Source of the DNA: Pseudomonadota bacterium
GTDB lineage: Bacteria > Pseudomonadota > Alphaproteobacteria > Rhodospirillales > Magnetospirillaceae
DNA: 64,000 bases
NCBI GenBank assembly: GCA_021793155.1
Contig: JAJYTF010000002.1
Location: forward strand, 250,392 to 314,391
Reading direction: 5' to 3'
Shown here: piece by piece, positions 1-11,837 of the stretch
Layout: every line of letters starts with the position of its first letter
How positions within the stretch are numbered: the first letter of the stretch is position 1
Translations under genes and position numbers: made by a program
The notes under the pieces: generated by a model
Told to the model about the DNA's origin: nothing
The model's input: only the letters and a program-made list of their open reading frames with translations
Databases searched by the model: none

Positions 1-780
1 CTGATGGTCACCCTCGGTTACGGGCTGATCGGCTTCACTGACGACTACCTGAAGGTCAGCAAGCGCAACCACAAGGGGCTGCCGGGCAAGCTCAAACTGG
101 CCTCGCAGGTCGTCATCGCGGTGGTCGCCTCCACCATGGTGATGCACCTGGTGCCGGATCCCCTGTCCCATGCGCTGGCCGTGCCGTTCTTCAAGAATGT
201 TCTGCTGCAGCTGGGATGGGGCTATCTGGCCATGGCCACCTTCGTCATGGTCGGCGCCTCCAATGCGGTGAACCTGACCGACGGCCTGGACGGCCTGGCC
301 ACCGTGCCGGTAATGATCGCCGCCGGGGTGTTCGCCCTGATCAGCTACCTGGTCGGCCATGCGGTCTTCGCCAACTACCTGCAGATCCACCATGTCCCTG
401 GCTCGGGTGAACTGGCCGTGTTCTGCGGCGCCCTGGTCGGCGCGGGGCTGGGCTTCCTGTGGTTCAACGCGCCGCCGGCCATGGTGTTCATGGGCGACAC
501 CGGCTCACTGGCCATGGGCGGTGCCCTGGGCGCCATGAGCGTGGTGACCAAGCACGAGATCGTACTGGCCATCGTCGGCGGCCTGTTCGTCCTGGAGACC
601 GTCTCGGTGATCGTCCAGGTGGCGTCGTTCAAGCTGACCGGCAAGCGGGTCTTCCGCATGGCGCCGCTGCACCACCATTTCGAAAAGAAGGGCTGGGCGG
701 AGCCCACGGTTGTCATCCGCTTTTGGATCATCGCCGGAATCCTGGCCCTGGCCGGCCTGTCCACCTTGAAGCTGAGGTGA
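1..780 (+). CDS. mraY: MraY, phospho-MurNAc-pentapeptide translocase (5' partial)
   Basis: C-terminal 259 residues of the integral membrane enzyme that transfers phospho-MurNAc-pentapeptide from UDP to undecaprenyl phosphate, making lipid I. The start lies outside the window; the family is about 360 residues, so roughly 100 are missing. Signature segments seen are the acidic FTDDYLK near the window edge, [18 protein letters not shown], and the histidine motif [12 protein letters not shown] followed by a last hydrophobic helix. It is the first visible gene of the dcw cluster; murD follows within 10 nt of the stop, so the two are surely co-transcribed. Confidence 0.97.
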   Translation: MMVTLGYGLIGFTDDYLKVSKRNHKGLPGKLKLASQVVIAVVASTMVMHLVPDPLSHALAVPFFKNVLLQLGWGYLAMATFVMVGASNAVNLTDGLDGLATVPVMIAAGVFALISYLVGHAVFANYLQIHHVPGSGELAVFCGALVGAGLGFLWFNAPPAMVFMGDTGSLAMGGALGAMSVVTKHEIVLAIVGGLFVLETVSVIVQVASFKLTGKRVFRMAPLHHHFEKKGWAEPTVVIRFWIIAGILALAGLSTLKLR

Positions 781-788
781 ACACCGCG

Positions 789-2180
789 ATGCCTCTGGTG
801 CCTTTCCTCAATGGCAAGACGGTAGCGGTGATGGGCCTCGGCAAGTCCGGGACCTCGACCGCGCGCGCTCTCGCGGCCAGCGGCGCCACCGTCTGGGCCT
901 GGGATGACAAGCCCGAGGCACGCGCTGTCGCCGAGGCGGCCGGTCTGACCCTGGCCGACCTGTCGACCGCCGACCTGGGCGGCGTTGCTCTGCTGGTGTG
1001 GAGCCCGGGCATTCCGCACACCCATCCGCGGCCGCATTCGGTGGCCGAGCGGGCCCGCCGCGCCGGCGTCAAGCTGGTCTGCGACATCGACCTCCTGGCC
1101 ATGGCCTGCCCGGCGGCACGGTTCGTCGGGGTTACCGGAACCAACGGCAAGTCCACCACCACCACGTTGATCGCCCATATCCTCAAGACCGCCGGCCGCG
1201 AAGTGGCGGCCGGAGGCAATCTTGGCACTCCCGCCCTCGATCTGCCCTTGCTGGGCAGCGAGGGCACCTACGTGCTGGAGCTGTCCTCCTACCAGATCGA
1301 ATTGTTGGACCAGGCGGCATTCGACATCGCCGTCCTGCTCAACATCACTCCGGATCACCTGGCCCGCCATGACGGCATGGCGGGATACGTCGCCGCCAAG
1401 GCCGGCCTGTTCGACCGCATGCGGCCCGGCGGCGTCGCCGTCGTCGGTGTCGACGATGAGTTCAGCCGCGGCATTCTCGAACACCTGGAAGGGGCTGACG
1501 ACGTCTATGCCCTGCCGATCTCGGCCGAGCGCCAGGTAACGAGCGGGGTCGCGGCGCCTGAGGGAATCCTGGTGGACGATTGCGACGGCCAGGCCACGGC
1601 AGTCATCGACCTGCGGCCGGTGCCCGCGCTGCCTGGCCGGCATAACTGGCAGAACGCCTGCGCGGCTTACGCCGTCGCCCGCGCCTCGGACGTCGACATT
1701 GCCGCCATCTGCAAGGGCATCGCCAGCTATCCCGGCCTCGCCCACCGCCAGGAACTGATCGCGGTTATCGACGGCGTGCGCTACATCAACGACAGCAAGG
1801 CGACCAATGCCGATGCCGCTGCCAAGGCAATGGTCTGCTACGACGACATCTATTGGATCCTCGGCGGCCAGGCCAAGGAAGGCGGCATCCTCAGCCTGGA
1901 ATACCTGCTCCCGCGGGTCCGCAAGGCCTTCCTGATCGGCGAAGCGACCGAGGAATTCGCCCGCAGCCTGATCGGCAAGGCGAGCGTCGAACGCTGCGGC
2001 ACCCTGGACGTCGCCGTGGCGCATGCCTGCGAAGCCGCCCTGGCGGAATGCAGGCCCGCCCCCGTGGTGCTGCTGTCGCCGGCCTGCGCCTCGTGGGATC
2101 AGTTCACCAGCTTCGAACATCGCGGCGATGTCTTCCGCCAACTGGTGGAAGCCCTGCCCGGCCGGAGGACCAATCGATGA
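789..2180 (+). CDS. murD: MurD, UDP-MurNAc-L-alanine:D-glutamate ligase
   Basis: Cytoplasmic ATP-dependent ligase adding D-glutamate to UDP-MurNAc-L-Ala. The protein is 463 residues, normal for the family. An N-terminal nucleotide-binding segment VMGLGKSG is followed by the Mur-ligase P-loop TGTNGKSTTT (about residue 116), NITPDHLARHDG (about 185) and the C-terminal NDSKATNADA (about 334). The ATG at 789 is chosen because GAGGTG lies 9 nt upstream; a GTG at 777 overlapping the mraY stop is possible and would add four residues. The gene ends in an ATGA overlap with ftsW. Confidence 0.96.
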   Translation: MPLVPFLNGKTVAVMGLGKSGTSTARALAASGATVWAWDDKPEARAVAEAAGLTLADLSTADLGGVALLVWSPGIPHTHPRPHSVAERARRAGVKLVCDIDLLAMACPAARFVGVTGTNGKSTTTTLIAHILKTAGREVAAGGNLGTPALDLPLLGSEGTYVLELSSYQIELLDQAAFDIAVLLNITPDHLARHDGMAGYVAAKAGLFDRMRPGGVAVVGVDDEFSRGILEHLEGADDVYALPISAERQVTSGVAAPEGILVDDCDGQATAVIDLRPVPALPGRHNWQNACAAYAVARASDVDIAAICKGIASYPGLAHRQELIAVIDGVRYINDSKATNADAAAKAMVCYDDIYWILGGQAKEGGILSLEYLLPRVRKAFLIGEATEEFARSLIGKASVERCGTLDVAVAHACEAALAECRPAPVVLLSPACASWDQFTSFEHRGDVFRQLVEALPGRRTNR

Positions 2181-3301
2181 TCTCGCTGGGCCGGACCGAC
2201 ACCTCCGTCATCGGTCGCTGGTGGTGGACCGTCGATCGCTGGACGATGGCGGCGGTGGCCCTGCTGGTGGCCATCGGCGCCATGCTGATCATGGCTGCCA
2301 GTCCGGCAGTGGCCGAGCGCATCGGTGCCGACCATTTTCATTTCGTGCGCCGGCAGTTCGTCTTCCTGCCGCCGGCCCTGGTTGTCATGTTCGCTGTCTC
2401 GCTGCTGTCGCCGAAGAACGTGCGTCGACTGGCCGTCCTCGGCTTCCTGGGAGCCGTGGCGTTGATGGCCGTCACCTTGATGTTCGGCCAGGAAATCAAA
2501 GGTGCGACCCGGTGGATCACCTTGGCCGGCATCACCATCCAGCCATCGGAATTCGTCAAGCCGACCTTCGCCGTGGTCGCCGCCTGGATGTTCTCGGAGC
2601 AACGCCTGGGCGAAAACGTCCCGGGCAATCTGATCTCCCTCGGCCTTTACCTGGTCGTGGCGACACTGCTGCTGCTGCAGCCCGATGTCGGCATGACCCT
2701 GGTGGTTTCCTCGGTCTGGTTCATCGAGTTCTTCCTGGCCGGTCTGCCGCTGGTCTGGGTGCTGATGGGCATGGTGGTTGGCCTGGGCGGCCTGGTCGCC
2801 GCCTATTTCACCTTCAGCCATGTGGCCAGCCGCATCGACCGCTTCCTCGACCCGGCGGCGGGCGACACCTACCAGGTGGCCACCGCCCTCCAGGCCTTCC
2901 ATTACGGCGGGCTGTTCGGCCGCGGCCCCGGGGAGGGGCGGGTCAAGCTGGTGCTTCCCGACGCCCACACCGACTTCATCATGGCCGTGGCCGGCGAGGA
3001 ATTCGGCCTGATCCTGTGCCTGCTGGTGGTCGGCCTGTTCGCCTTCATCGTGTTGCGCGGTTTCGCCCGCATGCTGGCCGAGGAGAACCTGTTTGTCCTC
3101 CTGGCCACCTCCGGCCTGCTGGTGCAATTCGGCCTGCAGGCCATCATCAATCTGGCCTCGACTCTGCACCTGATGCCAACCAAAGGGATGACCCTGCCCT
3201 TCATTTCCTATGGCGGCTCGTCGATGCTGGCACTGGCGCTCGGCACGGGCATGGTCCTGGCGCTAACCCGCAAGCGCTACGGCCAGGAGGGGTGGCGATG
3301 A
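2177..3301 (+). CDS. ftsW: FtsW, SEDS-family septal peptidoglycan polymerase
   Basis: Polytopic inner-membrane protein of 374 residues belonging to the SEDS family, which polymerises lipid II at the division septum together with a class B PBP (FtsI). About ten hydrophobic segments are visible. Family motifs are LLQPDVGMTLVV, AVAGEEFGLILC and the C-terminal LPFISYGGSSM. The ATG overlaps the murD stop (ATGA) and has GGAGGAC about 6 nt upstream; the 3' end overlaps murG in the same way. Position between murD and murG separates it from the elongation paralogue RodA. Confidence 0.95.
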   Translation: MISLGRTDTSVIGRWWWTVDRWTMAAVALLVAIGAMLIMAASPAVAERIGADHFHFVRRQFVFLPPALVVMFAVSLLSPKNVRRLAVLGFLGAVALMAVTLMFGQEIKGATRWITLAGITIQPSEFVKPTFAVVAAWMFSEQRLGENVPGNLISLGLYLVVATLLLLQPDVGMTLVVSSVWFIEFFLAGLPLVWVLMGMVVGLGGLVAAYFTFSHVASRIDRFLDPAAGDTYQVATALQAFHYGGLFGRGPGEGRVKLVLPDAHTDFIMAVAGEEFGLILCLLVVGLFAFIVLRGFARMLAEENLFVLLATSGLLVQFGLQAIINLASTLHLMPTKGMTLPFISYGGSSMLALALGTGMVLALTRKRYGQEGWR

Positions 3302-4421
3302 GCCCCGCTGCGTCGTCCAATCTCATCGTGCTGACCGCCGGCGGTACCGGCGGCCATGTCTTCCCGGCCGAAGCCTTGGCGAGCGAGCTGCTGAACCGCA
3401 GCTACCGGCTGGCCCTGATCACCGACCGCCGCGGCCAGGCTTATGGCGGTACGCTGGGCAGCCTCACCACCTGGCGGATCAGCGCCGGCGGCATCGCCGG
3501 GCGCGGCTTCAGCGCCCGCCTGCGCGCCGTCGCCGAACTGGGCGTCGGCGTTCTGCAGGCCCGCAAGCTGTTAAGGCAGATGAAACCCGCCGCCGTCGTC
3601 GGCTTCGGCGGCTATGCCTCCGTGCCGGCGATGATGGCCGCCACCATGGCTGGCTGCGCCACCGTTCTGCATGAGCAGAATGCCGTCCTTGGACGGGCCA
3701 ACCGGCTGCTTGCCCCGCGGGTCAGCCGAATTGCCACCTCCTACGGCCAAGTCAGCCATCTTGCTCCGGCGTGGCAGGGCAAGGTCGTGCAGACCGGGAT
3801 GCCGGTGCGCAGCACCGTCGTCGCCATGCGCGACCGCCCTTATGCCGCGCCGACCGAGGAAGGGGCATTGCGCCTGCTCGTTCTGGGCGGCTCGCAAGGC
3901 GCCCGCGTTCTCTCCGAGGTCGTTCCGGCGGCGCTCGCCCGCCTGCCCGAAGGGCTCCGCCCGCGGCTGGAGGTCAGCCAGCAATGCCGCCCCGAAGATC
4001 TCGATGCGGTGCGCCTGGCCTATGCCGGAACGGGCATCCGGGTGACGCTGGAAAGCTTCTTCCACGACGTCCCGGAGCGCTTGGCCGCCGCCCATCTGGT
4101 GATCGCCCGCTCCGGCGCCTCGACCGTCGCCGAACTGACCGCGCTCGGCCGCCCGGCCATCCTGGTCCCCTATCCCCATGCCATCGACGACCATCAGACC
4201 GCCAACGCCCACGCCGTCGATGAGGCCGGTGGCGGCTGGCTGATCCCGCAGACGGCATTCACCGCCGAATCCCTTTCGGCACGCATCGAGTCGCTGTTCG
4301 CCCTGCCCGGCAGCCTGACCAAGGCGGCCGCCTGCGCCCGCGCCGCCGGAGTCCCCGACGCCGCGACGCGCTTGGCCGATCTGGTCGGCGGCCTGCTCGG
4401 CACTACCACTGAGGTCCGGCC

Positions 4422-4425
<4 letters not shown>
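3298..4425 (+). CDS. murG: MurG, lipid II synthase
   Basis: Membrane-associated GT28 glycosyltransferase of 375 residues that adds GlcNAc from UDP-GlcNAc to lipid I. The N-terminal G-loop [11 protein letters not shown] starts at about residue 14; the second Rossmann half has [20 protein letters not shown] and [11 protein letters not shown], which form the UDP-GlcNAc site. It overlaps ftsW and murC by four bases at each end, indicating translational coupling in the dcw operon. Confidence 0.96.
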
Positions 4426-5857
<1,432 letters not shown>

Positions 5858-5861
<4 letters not shown>

Positions 5862-6775
5862 ATGCCATGCGCCCAGGCCTGATCCAACGCCTGCCGGCCG
5901 TCCGCGGACGGCTGACGGCCGACGCGCCGCTGGCCGCATATACCTGGTTCCGCGTCGGAGGCCCGGCCGAGGTCCTGTTCAAGCCCGCCGACCTGGACGA
6001 TCTGGCCGGCTTCCTTTCGGCAAAGCCGGCCGACGTGCCGGTCACCGTGATCGGCGTGGGCTCGAACCTCTTGGTCCGCGACGGCGGCGTCCCCGGCGTC
6101 GTGGTGCGCCTCGGCCGCGAATTCGCCGCCATCACCAGGGACGGCAATTGGCTCTCCGTCGGCGCGGCGGCACTCGATCACACCGTCGCCGCCACTGCCT
6201 GCGAAGCCGGCGTCGGCGGCCTGGAATTCCTGTCCGGAGTTCCGGGCACCATTGGCGGCGCCTTGCGGATGAACGCCGGAGCCTACGGCGGAGAGATGAA
6301 GGACGTGGTCCGTCAGGCCCGCGCCCTCGATCCGACCGGCGGCCTGCATGTGCTGACCGCGGCGGAACTCGGCTTCGGCTACCGCCGCTCGACTCTGCCG
6401 GAGGACTGGATCTTCGTCGACGCGCTACTGGAAGGCCGAGCGGAGAGCCCCCAGGTGATCGCCGGCAGGATGGCCGAAATCCGCCGCCAGCGTGAGGACA
6501 GCCAGCCGCTGCGCACCCGTACCGGTGGCTCCACCTTCGCCAACCCCCCGGGCCACAAAGCCTGGCAGCTGATCGACCGGGCCGGCTGCCGCGGCCTGCA
6601 ACAGGGCGGTGCCCGCATGTCGGACAAGCACTGCAACTTCCTGATCAATACCGGAGCTGCGACCGCCGCGGAACTGGAAGACCTCGGCGAAGAGGTACGG
6701 CGGCGCGTCCGCGACGCTTCCGGGGTGGAACTGCATTGGGAAATTCGCCGCATCGGCGTTCGGAACAGGAATTGA
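5858..6775 (+). CDS. murB: MurB, UDP-N-acetylenolpyruvoylglucosamine reductase
   Basis: FAD- and NADPH-dependent reductase of 305 residues that converts UDP-GlcNAc-enolpyruvate to UDP-MurNAc. The FAD-binding half shows [24 protein letters not shown] and [19 protein letters not shown]. The catalytic-serine segment is [18 protein letters not shown] and a C-terminal glutamate lies in [10 protein letters not shown]. The start is GTG at 5858 overlapping murC, with GGAGG 7 nt upstream; an in-frame ATG at 5867 is the alternative. The type lacking the extra loop (type II) fits its length. Confidence 0.95.
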
Positions 6776-6778
6776 AGC

Positions 6779-7705
6779 ATGAGCAAGCGCGTCGTCGTGT
6801 TGATGGGTGGATTTTCGGCCGAGCGCGAGGTGTCGCTGAACAGCGGCACGGCCGTCGCCGCGGCCTTGGAAGCGGCAGGCTATGCGGTCGCCACCATCGA
6901 CGTGCGGCGCGATCTGAGGACCCTTATCGCCGGCCTCGAGGCGACCAAGCCCTGGGTTGTGTTCAACGCCCTGCACGGCCGTTTCGGAGAGGATGGCTCG
7001 ATCCAGGGAATCCTCGACATCATGAAGATTCCCTACACCCATTCCGGCGTACTGGCTTCGTCCATGGCCATGGACAAGCCGACGGCGCGCAAGATGTTCG
7101 CCTCGGTCGGCATCCCGGTGGCGGAAGGTCGCGTCGTCCACAAGAGCGAGGTGCTGGCCGGCGACGTATTGCCGCGCCCCTATGTGCTGAAACCCTTGAA
7201 CGAAGGATCGTCTGTCGGTGTGCATATCGTCAGCGAAGGCGGTAACGCCGCTCCGCTGGGCGCCGAAGATTGGCCGTTCGGCGAATTCGTCCTGGCAGAA
7301 CGGTTCATTCCCGGCCGTGAGATCACCGTGGCGGTGATGGGTGACCGGGCGCTGGGCGCCACCGAGATCACCTCTGACCGGGGATTCTACGACTACACGG
7401 CGAAATACACGCCGGGCGGATCGCGCCACCTCGTGCCCGCTCCCTTGCCGCCGGCGGTCTACGAGGAGGCGCTGGCGCTCGGACTCAAGGCCCATCAGTC
7501 GCTTGGCTGCCGCGGGCTGACCCGGACCGACCTGCGCTACGACGACACCCAGCCCGGCCAGCCGGGCCGGCTTGTCGCCCTCGAGATCAATACCCAGCCG
7601 GGCATGACGGCGACCTCGCTGGTTCCCGAACTGGCGGCGCATGCCGGTATCGGCTTCCCCGAACTGGTCACCTGGATGGTGGAGAACGCTCAATGCGACG
7701 GGTGA
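6779..7705 (+). CDS. ddl: Ddl, D-alanine--D-alanine ligase
   Basis: ATP-grasp ligase of 308 residues making the D-Ala-D-Ala dipeptide for the stem peptide. Visible motifs are VVLMGGFSAEREVSLNSG, LHGRFGEDGSIQG, IPYTHSGVLASSMAMDK, the ATP-grasp segment KPLNEGSSVGV and the metal-binding ALEINTQPGMT near the C-terminus. It lies 3 nt after murB and overlaps the start of ftsQ by 13 nt, the usual alphaproteobacterial order. Confidence 0.96.
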   Translation: MSKRVVVLMGGFSAEREVSLNSGTAVAAALEAAGYAVATIDVRRDLRTLIAGLEATKPWVVFNALHGRFGEDGSIQGILDIMKIPYTHSGVLASSMAMDKPTARKMFASVGIPVAEGRVVHKSEVLAGDVLPRPYVLKPLNEGSSVGVHIVSEGGNAAPLGAEDWPFGEFVLAERFIPGREITVAVMGDRALGATEITSDRGFYDYTAKYTPGGSRHLVPAPLPPAVYEEALALGLKAHQSLGCRGLTRTDLRYDDTQPGQPGRLVALEINTQPGMTATSLVPELAAHAGIGFPELVTWMVENAQCDG

Positions 7706-8643
7706 ACGGCATCACGATTCAGGTAGAAGATCGCCTGGCGCCAGCCCGGACTCCGGCCCCCTCGCGGGGAGAGGCCGGGCGCACCAAAACCACCCGCCAG
7801 CAGCTCCGCCGCCGCTGGACGCCGCCCTACTGGCTGAAGAAAAGCAAAAGCGCCCTCGCCGCTCTCGGCCTTGCCGGATCGGTGGCGGGGCTCAGCCTTT
7901 GGCTGACTCATTCGGCCGCAGGCCAGCAGCTGACCGAACATGCCCGCCAACAGGCCATCGCCCTCTCGGCCCGCGCCGGGTTCCGCGTCCAGGAGATCTT
8001 CGTCGAGGGCCGCAACCGCACACCCCGCAACGAACTCCTGGCCGCCCTGGGGGTAGAACGGGGCGCCGCCATTTTCGGCATCGACCTTAGCGCCACGCGG
8101 CAGCGGCTGGAAGAAATCTCATGGGTAAAGACAGCGACGATCGAACGCCGCCTGCCCAACGAAATTCACCTGCTGATCACCGAGCGGGCTCCCATCGCCA
8201 TGTGGCAGAACCAGGGCCACTACTATCTGGTTGACCACGACGGCCAGATCGTCGGCGACGAAATCGAGGAATATCGCGATCTTCCGCTGATGGTGGGGGA
8301 AGGCGCTCCGGACCACGCCGCCGCATTAATCGACCTGCTGGATACGGAACCCGCGCTGAAGCACCGGGTCAAGGCCGCCCAGTGGATCGGCGACCGCCGC
8401 TGGGACGTCACATTCGACCGCACCGCCGGCGGTATCGAGGTTCGCCTGCCGGAAGAGGATCCGCTGGCAGCCTGGCATGAGCTGGCGCGGCTGGAGCGCG
8501 AGCAGAACCTGCTCGAACGGCAGGTCACCGTCGTCGACATGCGGCTGCCCGACCGGCTGGTCCTGCGCACGACCGGAACCGGCCAGGAATCGGCGACGGC
8601 CAACCACAGCAAGCACAAACCGCAACCCGGCAAGGACGCCTGA
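7693..8643 (+). CDS. ftsQ: FtsQ, divisome POTRA protein
   Basis: Bitopic inner-membrane division protein of 316 residues. A basic cytoplasmic stretch precedes one membrane helix (about residues 55-75, LAALGLAGSVAGLSLWL). The periplasmic POTRA domain follows, with FRVQEIFVEGRNRTP and GAAIFGIDL, then the beta domain with the recognisable ERAPIAMWQNQG and YLVDHDGQIV. Its role is to link FtsA/FtsZ-side assembly to FtsB/L and FtsW/I. The cytoplasmic tail is long and basic compared with E. coli, which is common in this class. Confidence 0.93.
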   Translation: MRRVNGITIQVEDRLAPARTPAPSRGEAGRTKTTRQQLRRRWTPPYWLKKSKSALAALGLAGSVAGLSLWLTHSAAGQQLTEHARQQAIALSARAGFRVQEIFVEGRNRTPRNELLAALGVERGAAIFGIDLSATRQRLEEISWVKTATIERRLPNEIHLLITERAPIAMWQNQGHYYLVDHDGQIVGDEIEEYRDLPLMVGEGAPDHAAALIDLLDTEPALKHRVKAAQWIGDRRWDVTFDRTAGGIEVRLPEEDPLAAWHELARLEREQNLLERQVTVVDMRLPDRLVLRTTGTGQESATANHSKHKPQPGKDA

Positions 8644-8647
8644 GCGA

Positions 8648-9904
8648 ATGTCAAAGACCAAGCTTCGACATGGCCTGATCGCCGCTCTCGACGTGGGCAC
8701 CACCAAGGTGTGCTGCTTCATCGCCCGGGCTGCCGACGAAAGTGGTCTGCGCGTGCTTGGCATCGGCCACCAGCTGTCGCGCGGCATGCGCAACGGCGCC
8801 GTGGTCGACATGGAAGAAGCAGAGACATCGATCCGCGCCGCCGTCGATGCGGCAGAGCAGATGGCCGAGGACCGCATCCGCGAGGTGGTGCTCAATGTCT
8901 CGGGTGGCCATCCCAGTTCGACCAACGTCACCGTCGAGGTGTCGGTGAACGGCCACGAGATCGGCGACCAGGACATCCGCCGGATGCTGGAGCATGCACG
9001 CCATCACACGCTGGGCAACGAACGCGACCTGATCCACTCCATCCCCATCGGCTTCACCGTGGACGGCAACGAGGGCATCCGCGACCCGCGCGGCATGTTC
9101 GGTGAACGGCTGGCCGTGACCATCCACCTGGTCGGCGCCAATCCCGGACCGCTGCGCAACCTGTCGACCGTCGTCCATCGCTGCCACCTCGACATCGAGT
9201 CGCGCGTGGCCTCGGCCTATGCCTCGGGACTGGCTTGCCTGGTCGATGACGAGAAGGACCTGGGCGTCACCTGCATCGACATGGGCGGTGGCACCACCAC
9301 CATCGCCGTCTTCCAGGGTGGTCACCTGGTGCATACGGACACCATTCCGGTCGGTGGGGTGCACGTCACCAACGATATCGCCCGCGGCCTCTCCACCCCG
9401 CTGGTCCAGGCCGAACGCATGAAGACGCTGTACGGCAGCTGCCTGCCTTCGCCGTCCGACGACCGCGAGATCCTGAAGGTCCCCCTGGTCGGCGAGGACG
9501 AGGACGGCGCCACCAACCAGGTGCCACGCTCGATGCTGGTGCAGATCATCCAGCCACGGCTGGAGGAGACCTTCGAACTGGTGCGCAGCCATCTCGAGGC
9601 CGGCGGATTCGACAAGGTGGCGGGACGCCGCGTCGTACTGACCGGCGGCGCAGCGCAGATGCAGGGCGTGCGCGACCTCGCGGCAATGGTCCTCGACAAG
9701 CAGGTGCGGCTGGGCCGTCCGGTGGGATTCCACGGACTGCCCGAGGCCACCGGCGGGCCCGCCTTCGCCACCTGCGCCGGACTGTTGCGTTACGCCTTGC
9801 TCAACCACGCGGCGGAAGCCCCGGCCAAGACCGGGCGGGCGCCGGAAACCGCGGCCAACGGTCCGCTCGGGCGTATCGGGTCCTGGCTACGCAAGAACTT
9901 TTGA
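8648..9904 (+). CDS. ftsA: FtsA, actin-like membrane tether of FtsZ
   Basis: Actin-fold ATPase of 418 residues that anchors FtsZ to the membrane. The phosphate-1 loop ALDVGTTKVCC is at the N-terminus, IDMGGGTTTIAVF is phosphate 2, and VVLTGGAAQMQG is the adenosine motif. The last residues LGRIGSWLRKNF form the amphipathic membrane-targeting helix. The start is four bases after the ftsQ stop and the gene is followed by a 54-nt gap to ftsZ that may hold an extra promoter or leader. Confidence 0.96.
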   Translation: MSKTKLRHGLIAALDVGTTKVCCFIARAADESGLRVLGIGHQLSRGMRNGAVVDMEEAETSIRAAVDAAEQMAEDRIREVVLNVSGGHPSSTNVTVEVSVNGHEIGDQDIRRMLEHARHHTLGNERDLIHSIPIGFTVDGNEGIRDPRGMFGERLAVTIHLVGANPGPLRNLSTVVHRCHLDIESRVASAYASGLACLVDDEKDLGVTCIDMGGGTTTIAVFQGGHLVHTDTIPVGGVHVTNDIARGLSTPLVQAERMKTLYGSCLPSPSDDREILKVPLVGEDEDGATNQVPRSMLVQIIQPRLEETFELVRSHLEAGGFDKVAGRRVVLTGGAAQMQGVRDLAAMVLDKQVRLGRPVGFHGLPEATGGPAFATCAGLLRYALLNHAAEAPAKTGRAPETAANGPLGRIGSWLRKNF

Positions 9905-9958
9905 GGGTTTCAACAGAGCTAACACGTTTTCGGAATTCAGCGCGGAGGATAGAACACC

Positions 9959-11746
9959 ATGATCAATTTCCATCCCAGCAGCACCGGCGAATTGAAACCC
10001 CGCATAACCGTCATCGGCGTCGGCGGGGCGGGCGGCAATGCCGTCAACAACATGATCCAGTCGCATCTTGAAGGTGTCGAATTCATCGTCGCCAACACCG
10101 ATGCCCAGGCCATGGCGCAATCGCGCACCGATCGCCGGATCCAGCTGGGCACCACCGTAACCCAGGGCCTTGGCGCCGGCGCCCGCCCCGACATCGGCCG
10201 CGCCGCTGCCGAAGAAACGCTGGATGAGATCATCAGCCAGATCCAGGGCAGCAACATGGTGTTCATCACCGCCGGCATGGGTGGCGGCACCGGCACCGGC
10301 GCCGCGCCGGTCATTGCCCGGGCGGCGCGTGAACATGGCATCCTGACCGTCGGCGTGGTGACCAAACCCTTCCATTTCGAAGGCCAGCACCGCATGCGCC
10401 TGGCCGAGTCGGGGATCGAGGAGCTGTCGCAGTTCGTTGACACCCTGATCATCATCCCCAACCAGAACCTGTTCCGCGTGGCATCTGAGCGGACCACCTT
10501 CGCCGATGCCTTCAAGATGGCCGACGACGTCCTCTATTCCGGCGTGCGCGGGGTCACCGACCTGATGATCATGCCCGGCCTGATCAACCTCGACTTCGCC
10601 GACATCCGCACGGTGATGAGCGAGATGGGCAAGGCGATGATGGGCACCGGCGAGGCCGAGGGCGAAAAGCGGGCGCTGGAAGCCGCCGAAGCGGCCATAT
10701 CCAATCCGCTGCTCGAGGATATCTCGATGAAAGGCGCGCGCGGCGTGTTGATCAACATCACCGGCGGCCTCGACATGACATTGTTCGAAGTGGACGAGGC
10801 GGCCAACCGTATTCGTGACGAGGTCGATGCCGACGCCAACATCATCTTCGGATCGACCTTCGACGAAAAGCTGCAAGGGAAAATGCGGGTTTCGGTGGTG
10901 GCAACCGGCATCGACGTGGCAGCCCAGACCCAACCCCGCCCGACTTTGATCTCGCTGGTCGACCAGAAGCGCCCCGCGGCAACGGTCCAGACGTTCCAGC
11001 CGAAGGCCAAGCCGACGGTGGCCGAGACCGTGGCCGGCACCGCCGGCTTCTTCCAGACGGCGCATGGCTCAGCCGCAGTGGCCCAGCCGCAACCGGCGCA
11101 CCGCGAGGCGGAACCGGTGGTCGCCCAAGCCCGTGATCCCGAGGCTGTCGTGGCGGCGCCCCAACTCCGCGCCGAACACGCGCCGTCGATTCGGCCGGAG
11201 CCGGCTCCTGGCCTGCGTGAACCGGCCTTCGCCCCGCGCCATGAGGCGGCGCCGGTAATGCGCGCCGAGCCGACCATGACGGTCCGCGCCGAACACGCCG
11301 TGGCGCCACGTATCGAGCCGGCCCAGGGCAGCCTGCGCATCGATACGCCGGCGCAGCCGCGCGCCGATATCCGCGCCGAACCACGGCTCGACATGCGTCC
11401 CGCTCCGGCTGCGGCTCCCAGCTATGCCGCCGCACCCCAGCCTCAGACGCAACGGCATGCGGAAGCCGAGCCGGCGCCCGAACATCCCCGTCGGCCCAGC
11501 TTCCTCAATCGTCTGGCCAGCCATGTAAAAAGCGGAGGCGCTTCGCATGCGGCGCCGCAGCGCTACGAGCCGGCGCCCGCCCCGCAGCGACAGGCCGAGC
11601 CGCCCGCCACCCAGCCGCAGCATTCCACGGCTCCGGCGCAGCCCCAGCACACCGCGCGCATCAGCGCCGCCGATCGCCTGACCACATCGCGATCGGATGA
11701 AGAATTGCTGGATATCCCGGCGTTCCTGCGGCGGCAGGCAAACTAG
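9959..11746 (+). CDS. ftsZ: FtsZ with extended proline/alanine-rich linker
   Basis: Tubulin-like GTPase that forms the Z-ring. The protein is 595 residues, far longer than the 383 of E. coli. The GTPase core spans about residues 1-320 with the T1 loop [12 protein letters not shown] and the tubulin signature GGGTGTGA near residue 108. A roughly 250-residue linker rich in Ala, Pro, Arg, Glu and Gln follows, with a loose RAEP/RAEH periodicity. The C-terminal peptide [16 protein letters not shown] is the binding site for FtsA and other partners. Long linkers are known in alphaproteobacteria. Confidence 0.97.
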   Translation: MINFHPSSTGELKPRITVIGVGGAGGNAVNNMIQSHLEGVEFIVANTDAQAMAQSRTDRRIQLGTTVTQGLGAGARPDIGRAAAEETLDEIISQIQGSNMVFITAGMGGGTGTGAAPVIARAAREHGILTVGVVTKPFHFEGQHRMRLAESGIEELSQFVDTLIIIPNQNLFRVASERTTFADAFKMADDVLYSGVRGVTDLMIMPGLINLDFADIRTVMSEMGKAMMGTGEAEGEKRALEAAEAAISNPLLEDISMKGARGVLINITGGLDMTLFEVDEAANRIRDEVDADANIIFGSTFDEKLQGKMRVSVVATGIDVAAQTQPRPTLISLVDQKRPAATVQTFQPKAKPTVAETVAGTAGFFQTAHGSAAVAQPQPAHREAEPVVAQARDPEAVVAAPQLRAEHAPSIRPEPAPGLREPAFAPRHEAAPVMRAEPTMTVRAEHAVAPRIEPAQGSLRIDTPAQPRADIRAEPRLDMRPAPAAAPSYAAAPQPQTQRHAEAEPAPEHPRRPSFLNRLASHVKSGGASHAAPQRYEPAPAPQRQAEPPATQPQHSTAPAQPQHTARISAADRLTTSRSDEELLDIPAFLRRQAN

Positions 11747-11790
11747 TGCAGTGACTCGATCAAAAGGTTCACTGCGCTAGGTTTACCATA

Positions 11791-11824
11791 GTCCCTCGCC
11801 GGATGACCCCGCCCGGCGAGGGAC
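11791..11824 (+). terminator. Hairpin after ftsZ
   Basis: A perfect 12-bp inverted repeat (GTCCCTCGCCGG at 11791-11802 and its complement at 11813-11824) with a 10-nt loop lies 45 nt after the ftsZ stop. It is not followed by a T tract on the + strand, so intrinsic termination is uncertain; it may instead stabilise the dcw transcript 3' end. Confidence 0.55.
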
Positions 11825-11837
11825 AAAAGCCAAGGCC

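Noticed and set aside
375-2141. Long antisense open frame opposite mraY/murD
   Set aside because: Composition is that of a high-GC shadow frame; the + strand carries complete MraY and MurD motifs.
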